A stretch of 64,000 bases of DNA. Source: Fimbriimonadaceae bacterium. GTDB lineage: Bacteria > Armatimonadota > Fimbriimonadia > Fimbriimonadales > Fimbriimonadaceae. Where the stretch lies: contig JALHNM010000002.1 in NCBI GenBank assembly GCA_022843485.1, forward strand, positions 344,238-408,237, read 5' to 3'. Below, piece by piece: positions 8,397 through 14,412 of the stretch (within the stretch, counting starts at the first letter, position 1; every line of letters starts with the position of its first letter). The notes beneath the pieces are model-generated. The model searched no databases, was not told the origin of the DNA, and was given only the letters and a program-made list of their open reading frames with translations. A program made the translations under genes and the position numbers.

Positions 8397-8891
8397 GTGC
8401 AGGCCCTGCGGGACTATCTTGCCGCCCTGACCCAAGCCCGTAGCGTCGGCACTGCCGAGACCAGCGGCTACCCAGCCCTCAAAGCCCTCTTCGACGCCGC
8501 CGGGGAGGCGCTCAACCCCAAGATCATCCTGATGGTCCATCCCCGCGGGGACGGAGCCGGGCTCCCGGATGGAGGGCTCTTCGAGGCCCGCCGCGGCCGT
8601 CAGCACGGCCAGGGGGAGTTCTTCGTCGACGATCAGACCCTCCCCGACCGCGGCGCCGTCGAGGTCAAGCCGACCTCCCACGACGTCTACGCCACCGCCC
8701 AGAGCCCCCAAGCCCGCAAGTACCTCCAGAAGTACGGGCACCTCCTCGTCACCAACTACTGGCACTTCGCGCTCTACCGCCTCGCCGACGGCCAGCCCGA
8801 GCTTCTCGACGAGTACCTGAGCACCGTCCGAGAAACAAAGGTGTCCGGACAGCCGCCCAGCCCCATTTGGCGGCATCCGTTGAACTCCTGA
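8397..8891 (+). pseudogene. Type ISP restriction-modification enzyme, N-terminal remnant
   Basis: 164 codons from GTG 8397. The blocks ALRDYLAALTQARSVGTAET, YPALKALFDAAGEAL, GAGLPDGGLF, RGAVEVKPTSHDVYATAQS and GHLLVTNYWHFALYRL reproduce the N-terminal (nuclease/head) domain of type ISP-like single-chain R-M proteins, which run to about 1000 residues and also carry an N6-adenine methyltransferase. Homology ends near residue 145 (about base 8830), and the frame closes with an unrelated tail. The helicase and methylase parts are absent. The matching C-terminal part reappears at 11048-11734. The enzyme is therefore split and almost certainly inactive. Confidence 0.8.
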
Positions 8892-9201
8892 TCGATACTT
8901 CAAGCATTGACCATGGGCGACCTCGAGAAAGAGACCATCGCGCACATAGACTAGGACAGCCTCCCTAGACCCCTGCCGGATCAGGCTGGTGCTGATGACT
9001 CTGCCCATCGCCTGAGTTCAGGGCCAGGGCACACCTAGCTCTCAAGCACCAACTCGACGGAGGGGGAAAAATCCAGCGCCACCGAGCCTCGTTGACCCGT
9101 CACTATGACAGGGGCAAGAGTGTCCGGTAGCTGCCCGAGGTGGTCGCTGACCTGGCACAGGTCGACCCCTGACAGGCAGAAGATACGGGCGGGAGCACAC
9201 G
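8892..9201 (+). other. Non-coding leader upstream of the reverse transcriptase, with a nested hairpin
   Basis: No convincing gene in these 310 nt, and base composition is less GC-rich than the core. A nested structure stands out: CAGGGG (9109-9114) pairs with CCCCTG (9166-9171) around an inner perfect hairpin GACCTG-GCA-CAGGTC (9149-9163). It ends about 30 nt before the RT start. Several defence RTs use a structured RNA encoded next to the RT gene, so this is a candidate template or effector RNA. I see no retron-type msr/msd layout. Confidence 0.35.
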
Positions 9202-10776
9202 ATGACCCTTTCCCGCCGCAAATCAACGACAGGCTCACTCCTAGGCATCGACCATCGCATGAACAAGCAGGCACTAGCACTCACGATCTACGATCTTAAT
9301 GAAACGACCTTCGCCCCGCGGCGAGCAGTCGCAAACGTCCTAAGCGCCTACCGTATGGACCTGGGCGTCGCGGATCTGTCCCTGGAGGGTGAACCCGAAC
9401 ATGAGTTCGTCTATCAGCCCAAGGCAAACGGTAAGTTGCGCCCGGGCTCGAACCTGTCACTAGCCGCGATCTATCAGTATAACGAGCTAGCGCTCGAGCT
9501 CTGGCCTATCGTCCACCCCGCTTTACCATCGGCCCCGGGTGTGCACTGTAACTGGGGAAGAAGGCCACGGTCGCAATTGAAGAAACTCGCGTCCACAGGC
9601 TTGTTCGAAGCCGATGATTGGCGTCGCAGCCGCAGATTCCTGGGTGCTTTGCACGCGAAGCACGGCCCTCATCTCCTCTGCGCCGATATCCAGTCATGCT
9701 TCGAGATGATTAGGGGCGAGCAGGTGAAGATCGTGCTCGACAACCTAGGGGTGCCGGCGTCGCTGATCGACAGGGCGACAGTCTATGCAGAGCTTACTGG
9801 AAGAGGCTTACCACAGGGACCATCACTAAGCTGGCTCCTCGCGCCACTCGTGGTGTCCCCGATCCTCATTGAGTTTGCTCGGTATGGGATCCCGGTCGTA
9901 GCCTTCATGGATGACTTCGCAATCCCCTGCGACTCCCGGTGGACTGGTGGTCGCTACCTAGCGCAGCTAACCGAGATGTGCGAGCAGCGTGGCTTCCTCA
10001 TCAACCCAGCTAAGTGGCGAATCTACGATGGGCTCAACGCCCAGTTTGCAGCCATGGGGGTCGAGCCAGGCGACGTCGAGATGGAGAACTATGTCGTCGA
10101 AGATTCAGAGGAGCATGAGGATCAGGAGCCGGAGCGAGATCAGAGTTATAGCGTTGTTGGAAAGTCGGGAGTGCTGCCCTGCTCCATCGACTGGTCCCGG
10201 CTCCATGACGATCTCAGAGCACGGGGCCCGGATGTCGGCACGGAGAAGCTTTTTCGGCAGACGATCCGCGAGACGGCTAAGATCGATCGCAGCAAAATCG
10301 TGGGCGATGTCCCCTGGTTCGCTTCGGGTTACCCGTCACTTCTACCGACAGCCATCAAGGCCGTCATCAACCCCGAGCTGAGCGGATGGGCACACAAGCT
10401 CGTAAAGGCCCCTTCCTCCTCAGAGTGGACTCGTGCTGAGGTCCTCAGGCGACATCGTCACTGGTCTAGTCGGCCGCCTGGGCAAGCGGCCATGAGCGTT
10501 CTTCAAACCGAGGGGGCTGCTAGTCACCTTGTATCTACGGCCTACGAGGTCGCCATTGCTTCGGGATCGGAACAGGCAGCCTACGCTTGCCTGTACCGGC
10601 TCCAGCAAGAAGTCCGCATGGATTGCCGGGTCGGCGCTGCGAGCGGGTTGGCTGCGCTCAAGCCGTCCGCTGCGCAGCACGCAAGGGCATTGCTCACCAG
10701 AGAGCCGAAGCTGGTGAGGTGTGCCGCGGATCTCGCGGTCCGAACTGCCCAACGGATCCATGATCAAGCGGCTTAG
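9202..10776 (+). CDS. Reverse transcriptase of Abi/UG (defence-associated) type
   Basis: 524 residues. The RT palm motifs are clear: motif A with D162 in CADIQSCFEMI, motif B GLPQGPSLSWLLAP (202-215), motif C FMDD (235-238, with F and M in place of YA), and motif D GFLINPAKWRI. An acidic linker (about 300-313) leads to a 200-residue helical C-terminus (AAYACLYRLQQEV, VGAASGLAALKPSAAQ) with HEAT-like helix pairs. That resembles the alpha-Rep region of Abi and UG-class RTs. There is no group II intron maturase or endonuclease domain. ATG 9202 has the better Shine-Dalgarno (GGGCGGGAG); ATG 9259 is an alternative. GC content and codon choice differ from the neighbours, which suggests transfer. 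Confidence 0.85.
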   Translation: MTLSRRKSTTGSLLGIDHRMNKQALALTIYDLNETTFAPRRAVANVLSAYRMDLGVADLSLEGEPEHEFVYQPKANGKLRPGSNLSLAAIYQYNELALELWPIVHPALPSAPGVHCNWGRRPRSQLKKLASTGLFEADDWRRSRRFLGALHAKHGPHLLCADIQSCFEMIRGEQVKIVLDNLGVPASLIDRATVYAELTGRGLPQGPSLSWLLAPLVVSPILIEFARYGIPVVAFMDDFAIPCDSRWTGGRYLAQLTEMCEQRGFLINPAKWRIYDGLNAQFAAMGVEPGDVEMENYVVEDSEEHEDQEPERDQSYSVVGKSGVLPCSIDWSRLHDDLRARGPDVGTEKLFRQTIRETAKIDRSKIVGDVPWFASGYPSLLPTAIKAVINPELSGWAHKLVKAPSSSEWTRAEVLRRHRHWSSRPPGQAAMSVLQTEGAASHLVSTAYEVAIASGSEQAAYACLYRLQQEVRMDCRVGAASGLAALKPSAAQHARALLTREPKLVRCAADLAVRTAQRIHDQAA

Positions 10777-11018
10777 CGGCGCGCGCACCAGCTTAGGTGA
10801 TGTCCGGGCAGAACCGGTCACCCCGCGGGCCTAAGGCGATACGAGCTAGACGGCTGAAGACAACCCTCCGTCGTTCCGCCTGGCGGTAGACCACTCTGAA
10901 GAGTCAGGCTACCTGCGCCGCTCGCGAACGAAGCTCGCGACACTGCTATGCCGAACCGTCCCATCGTGCTGCCCCAGGTGCGCTTCACAAGACTGGCCCC
11001 GCGTCCCCTTTCCGGGCT
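10777..11018 (+). other. Non-coding stretch after the reverse transcriptase, structured start
   Basis: Right after the RT stop, CTTAGG (10792-10797) pairs with CCTAAG (10830-10835). Inside it, GTGA pairs with TCAC, and CCGG (10804-10807) with CCGG (10814-10817), giving a three-tier stem-loop of about 45 nt. It could be a terminator or a functional RNA. The rest (10840-11018) shows smaller palindromes (CTCGCGA-ACGAAG-CTCGCGA type) and no gene I can support. Confidence 0.35.
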
Positions 11019-11047
11019 CCCCCTCTCCTTCCGCGAAGGAGAGGGGG
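11019..11047. repeat. REP-like palindrome at the island/R-M junction
   Basis: CCCCCTCTCCTT (11019-11030) and AAGGAGAGGGGG (11036-11047) make a perfect 12-bp stem with loop CCGCG. The R-M protein homology resumes about ten nucleotides after it. The palindrome therefore marks the right-hand boundary of the RT-bearing segment. Confidence 0.7.
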
Positions 11048-11734
11048 CTGGGGGGTGAGGTTCTCCGGGACGCCATCCTCGCCAGCGCCGAACTCGGCCG
11101 CCGGGTCGCCGCCCTCCTCGACCCCGAGACCCCCGTCCCCGGTGTCACCACCGGCACGATCGACCCCGAGCTCCGCTCCGTCGCCGCCTTCGTGACCCTC
11201 GACGGCAGCCCCGCCCGGCCAGAGGACTTCGAGCTCCGAGCCCGCTGGGGCTACCGGGGCCAAGGCGGCGTCGTCATGCCCGGCCCCGGGCGCGTCGTCG
11301 TCACCGGGTCGCTCTTCCCGCGAGCTGGCTACGACATCCGGGCGTCCCTCGAATCGCTCCCGCACCACCCCCCGTTCGACCGCTCGGACTTGACGGGCGA
11401 CGGGCACTTCCCCGATGCCAAGGGCAACGTCATTATCATCGACCCGCCCTTCCCACCCGACCCCGGCGAGGTGCTCAGCGTCCTCCTCAACGACCGCGCC
11501 GCCTGGACCGGCATCCCCCGGGCCGTCTGGGAGTACAAACTCGGCGGCTACCAAGTCCTCAAAAAGTGGCTCAGCTACCGCGAACACGACATCCTAACCC
11601 GCCCCCTCACCCCCGACGAGATCGCCCACTTCACCCAAACCGCCCGCCGAATAGCCACCCTCCTTGCCCTAGCCCCCACGCTAGACACCGCCCACCACAC
11701 CGTCTGCGCCGCCCTGATCCAGGGTCCCGGGTGA
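11048..11734 (+). pseudogene. Type ISP restriction-modification enzyme, C-terminal remnant
   Basis: The frame is open from 10850, but homology begins around EVLRDAILASAELGRRVAAL (from about 11057). It continues through PVPGVTTGTI, WGYRGQGGVVMPGPG, AVWEYKLGGYQVLKKWLSYR and RPLTPDEIAHFTQTARRIA. These are the C-terminal hallmarks of type ISP R-M enzymes (the region after the methylase that carries target recognition and coupling). The same gene's N-terminus is at 8397-8891. No start codon or ribosome site fits the beginning, so this is a relic unless it is expressed from the internal ATG/GTG near 11192. Confidence 0.75.
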
Positions 11735-11749
11735 CGGTTCGGGGTGCGG

Positions 11750-12271
11750 CTAGTCGCCTTTGGCCGGCCGCGTACGTTTGGAAGGCTTGGCCGGGGCGCC
11801 ACCGCGAGGCTTGCCGCTCGGCGCTGGGCCGGTCGGGAAGACCTCGAGGGGCATCACCAGCGGCGGCGCCCCCATCCTCGCGGCCAGGCTCCCGGTGAGC
11901 TCGCGGACGTAGGGGATCGTCAGGCGCGGGAGCACCGACTCCCGGAACCGCACGTCGAACCCCGGTGGCAAGGGCTCGGGAGCCTTGAACTCGACCCGGA
12001 ACTCGGCTTCGACCGACACCGACGAGCCCAGCGGCCCCATCGGGTGCAAGATGCGGTAGCGGATCGCAGGGGCGTACGTCCCCGGCCCGAGGTCGCAGCC
12101 CCGGGTGGCGGTCCCGATCACTGCCACGTCCTCGTCTTCCGTTTCCGAAGGGCCGACGAGCCCCGCCTGGAGCCCAATCAACCTCACCCGCTGAAGCCGG
12201 AGCGTAACAAGGAACGCGTTGAAGTCCTCGGGACTGATCGACGCTGTCTTTCCAGCGGCCTCACGCGCCAT
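11750..12271 (-). CDS. SecB-like chaperone of a toxin-antitoxin-chaperone module
   Basis: 173 residues with the SecB fold pattern. It has beta strands 'VTLRLQRVRLIGLQ' and 'SVEAEFRVEFKAPE', then the helix-rich end FRESVLPRLTIPYVRELTG and SLAARMGAPPLVMP. That end aligns by eye with the 'PYARE..S.L..R..FP.L.L.P' end of SecB. Its Lys/Pro-rich tail is extra. Solitary SecB-like proteins beside TA genes act as chaperones that fold and protect the antitoxin. The start at 12271 overlaps the upstream hicB-like stop (TGA at 12261-12263), indicating translational coupling in the order hicA-hicB-secB. Confidence 0.8.
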   Translation of the reverse strand: MAREAAGKTASISPEDFNAFLVTLRLQRVRLIGLQAGLVGPSETEDEDVAVIGTATRGCDLGPGTYAPAIRYRILHPMGPLGSSVSVEAEFRVEFKAPEPLPPGFDVRFRESVLPRLTIPYVRELTGSLAARMGAPPLVMPLEVFPTGPAPSGKPRGGAPAKPSKRTRPAKGD

Positions 12272-12845
12272 AAGCGAAAACCTCCAAAGTGAGGACTTGG
12301 GGATCGTAAGAACTTTCTCCTGCGCTTGACCGCGAAGTCTCGTCGATGGATCCACCCCACTTACTCGTGGGCTCTTCGGCCCGCCGTTCTATGGCACGAG
12401 CCGTGCGCTCCAAGGTCTCCTTGGCGAGTCGTTCCATCGCCTCTGTGCACGACCGGACGAGGTGCCCGCGTTCGAGGGCCGACTCGCAGTAGGAGTTGAA
12501 GCTGACCCCCTCCCGCTCGGCGGCCGATTTAAGCTCGGCGTGGAGCCGCTTGCTAGCGCGCATGAGCCAACGCCCGCTCGTTGCGGTTGTGTCGGTCACA
12601 TCGGCCGGGATGGGGATCGGGCGCCCGCTCTCCATCACCGTGTCGTAGAGTGAGCGACGGAGGGTCTCAAGCTGACTGACCGCCTCATCCGCAGTCTCGG
12701 CGTCGACCATGAACAGGCCTTGACCGAGCTGAGGGATCCAAGCCATCCAGCCGCCGCCCTCCTCTTCCGAGAGCTCCTGGATCTCGATGCGGTAGCGCAG
12801 CGCCTCCCACTCTTCACGCGTCATCTTCTTGTTCCTCGTCTTCAT
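12261..12845 (-). CDS. hicB: HicB-family antitoxin with C-terminal extension
   Basis: 194 residues. Residues 15-75 form a HicB-like degenerate RNase-H fold (YRIEIQELSEEEGGGWMAWI, LGQGLFMVDAETADEAVSQL). Residues 90-125 form a ribbon-helix-helix DNA-binding segment (SGRWLMRASKRLHAELKSAA, EGVSFNSYCESAL). A charged helix then leads to a hydrophobic tail, QVLTLEVFAYGA. In TAC systems a C-terminal 'chaperone addiction' segment makes the antitoxin depend on its SecB, and this tail is the natural candidate here (inference). It overlaps hicA by 32 nt and the SecB-like gene by 11 nt. Confidence 0.78.
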   Translation of the reverse strand: MKTRNKKMTREEWEALRYRIEIQELSEEEGGGWMAWIPQLGQGLFMVDAETADEAVSQLETLRRSLYDTVMESGRPIPIPADVTDTTATSGRWLMRASKRLHAELKSAAEREGVSFNSYCESALERGHLVRSCTEAMERLAKETLERTARAIERRAEEPTSKWGGSIDETSRSSAGESSYDPQVLTLEVFAYGA

Positions 12846-13137
12846 CGTCGTCAGCTTCTTCTAGGAGCCCAAGGAGCAAGGCCGCTTTGTGGGCCGTCTG
12901 GCAGTAGCGGGCCTTCACCTCGCGCCCACCCTTGAGCGGGATGCCGAAGTGTCCGAACTGGAACTCCACCGCATGCTCCACGAGTTCCGGCGTGCTCACC
13001 GTCCAGCGATGGCTCCCGCCTTCGTGGACGGTCACCCGGTCGCCGAACACTCGGTGGAGGATCGACTCGACCTCATCCCGGGCGATCGGTTGCTTGGCCG
13101 TCTCCCAGGCAAGGAATCGCTTCCTCCACTTCGCCAT
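12814..13137 (-). CDS. hicA: HicA-family toxin
   Basis: 107 residues. A small double-stranded-RNA-binding-like fold is expected, with the catalytic histidine H43 in the family motif GSHRWTV (HicA: 'G.SH....'). HicA proteins cleave mRNA and are neutralised by HicB. The N-terminus is basic (MAKWRKRFLAWETAK), and the C-terminus is an unusual acidic run, EEADDDEDEEQEDDA. It is longer than the common 60-80 residue HicA. First gene of the hicA-hicB-secB unit; a GATA/TATC inverted repeat (13151-13168) lies directly upstream. Confidence 0.7.
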   Translation of the reverse strand: MAKWRKRFLAWETAKQPIARDEVESILHRVFGDRVTVHEGGSHRWTVSTPELVEHAVEFQFGHFGIPLKGGREVKARYCQTAHKAALLLGLLEEADDDEDEEQEDDA

Positions 13138-13486
13138 TCGACTCCGTGGCGATACTACCCACGATATCAGTCTGAGTTCTAGGACGCTCTAGAGGCTTCT
13201 GAGGGGTCGCTCGTTAGGACGCTTCTCCGGGGCTCTGGCCGCCTGAAATTGGGGGGTGGGCCCCGCGTCGAGTGTGGCCGTGCCGCGGGCTCGGGGGCGG
13301 CGTGAGGCGCGGATCGCGCCGACTTGAACGACCCGAGGGGCGGCGGGGCGGAATTCCGTGTCTCCTCCTGTTCACCTCCTGTTCTCCTCCTGTTCACCGC
13401 CTGTCGTGACAAGGGGTGAGCTATGGGAAAGCAAGCGGGTGAGGGGTGGGGAGGCGGGGGTTTGGTGCCGATGATCTTGGGGGGCG
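13138..13486. promoter_or_regulatory. Divergent control region between the TAC module and the 13487 gene
   Basis: 349 nt without a gene. GATACTACCCACGATATC (13151-13168) is an inverted GATA/TATC repeat just upstream of hicA. It is AT-rich for this genome and a plausible promoter/operator for HicB autoregulation. At 13365-13397 CTCCTGTTC occurs three times at an exact 11-bp period (CTCCTGTTCAC, CTCCTGTTCTC, CTCCTGTTCAC), with a decayed fourth unit. Such one-turn spacing suits a protein bound on one face of the helix. No sequence test of either role is possible here. Confidence 0.4.
13365..13397. repeat. 11-bp tandem repeat, three units
   Basis: Starts at 13365, 13376 and 13387, unit CTCCTGTTC(A/T)C. 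It lies 90 bp before the start of the gene at 13487 and about 230 bp before hicA. Confidence 0.7.
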
Positions 13487-14269
13487 ATGGCTAAGTTCGT
13501 TTTGGGGGCCTTCTCGGCTTCTTTGAGTGGCTCGAGCGGGACGACGGTTTTCGTTCGGACGGCAGGGGGTGTGGTCGTGCGGGACCGGGTGGTGCCTCGG
13601 AACCCGCGGACGGCCGACCAGACGCGGCAGCGGAACCGGCTCGCGCGGGCGGTGGCGACGTGGTCGGGGTTGGACCCCGGGGTTCGGGCGGCGTGGGAGG
13701 CCTACGCCCGGTCGCTGGCGGTGACCGACCCGGAGTCGGGCCTGCCGCGGACGCCGCGGGCGATGAACCTCTTCACGGCGCAGTTCACGAAGCTCATGCA
13801 GCTCGACCCCGCTGCTGCGCCACCCCTTTCGCCCCCGGGCAACCCGTTCTTTGGGGACGCGGTGTCGGTAACAGTCGCGCCCATGTGGCTGGGGCGGCCC
13901 GCCCCTGGCCCCCAGGGCGGCCCGCCCTCTCCGGGCGGGGTCGGCGAAGGGCTGGACTCACCGTTCCGGGACCCGTTCGTGCCTGATGCCCCAGAGGGGA
14001 CGGGGGCGACGTTCACCGCCGACCGCGCCAACTCGGCGGGGGTGGTGACCGAGCTGCTGCTCCAGCCGCTCGCGACGGGGGCGCGCCGGGCGTACCGGGA
14101 CAAGTACCGCGCCCAGGGGTTCGTGGCGTTCGCGCCGGGGTCGCTCTCGGCGACGGTCCCCGCGCTGCCGGGGTGGCACGCCTGCGGGGTCCGCTTCGTC
14201 AACGCCGCCACCGGCCAGGCGACTCCGGTGGTCGAGCTTGGGACGGTGCTTGTGGGGGCGGGTGGGTAA
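13487..14269 (+). CDS. Accessory protein of unknown function, paralogue of the gene at 7424
   Basis: 260 residues, ATG start after GGGGGGCG. Its N-terminal blocks LGAFSASLSGSSGTTVFV and VVRDRVVPRNPRTADQ, and its C-terminal blocks GVVTELLLQPL, FAPGSLSATVPALPGW and AATGQAT, are shared with the 7424 protein. The main difference is an extra segment of about 36 residues (roughly 13880-14005; APGPQGGPPSPGG and following). It is encoded by two GC-rich hairpins, which indicates a palindromic repeat inserted in frame. No signal peptide. Function unknown; the two genes border the R-M/RT/TAC island on either side. Confidence 0.75.
   Translation: MAKFVLGAFSASLSGSSGTTVFVRTAGGVVVRDRVVPRNPRTADQTRQRNRLARAVATWSGLDPGVRAAWEAYARSLAVTDPESGLPRTPRAMNLFTAQFTKLMQLDPAAAPPLSPPGNPFFGDAVSVTVAPMWLGRPAPGPQGGPPSPGGVGEGLDSPFRDPFVPDAPEGTGATFTADRANSAGVVTELLLQPLATGARRAYRDKYRAQGFVAFAPGSLSATVPALPGWHACGVRFVNAATGQATPVVELGTVLVGAGG
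13891..13928. repeat. In-frame double hairpin inside the 13487 gene
   Basis: GGGGCG-GCC-CGCCCC (13891-13905) and AGGGCG-GCC-CGCCCT (13914-13928) share the GCC loop and differ by one compensated base pair. The paralogue at 7424 lacks the corresponding residues, so the repeat was probably inserted without breaking the frame. Confidence 0.7.
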
Positions 14270-14412
14270 GGGTCGGGGGTCGGGGAGCGGGGGTCGGGGG
14301 TCGGGGGTCGGGGGTCGGGGGTCGGGGAGCGGGGGTCGGGGGTCGGGGAGCGGGGGTCGGGGGTCGAGGGGCGGGGAGCGGGGGTCGGGGGGCCGGGAGC
14401 GGGGGTCGGGGG
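14266..14412 (+). repeat. G-rich heptamer minisatellite
   Basis: About 20 copies of a 7-mer GGGGGTC, mixed with GGGGAGC variants, on the plus strand. The array fills the whole gap between the stop of the 13487 gene and the murB stop on the other strand. Runs of 4-5 G every 7 nt could form G-quadruplexes. It sits exactly at the right edge of the accessory island and may mark a replication-slippage or recombination junction. Confidence 0.85.

Noticed and set aside
8892-9201. Retron msr/msd as an explanation for the RT leader
   Set aside because: No flanking inverted repeats with a branching G position, no retron-type RT motifs, and the RT has a large C-terminal domain not usual in retrons.
9202-10776. 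Group II intron or diversity-generating retroelement
   Set aside because: No maturase (X) or HNH domain, no domain V-like hairpin, no template/variable repeat pair and no Avd-type gene nearby.
8842-10807. TGTCCGG at 8842, 9121 and 10801 as island direct repeats
   Set aside because: Only 7 bp long and one copy is internal; not enough to call attachment sites in GC-rich DNA.
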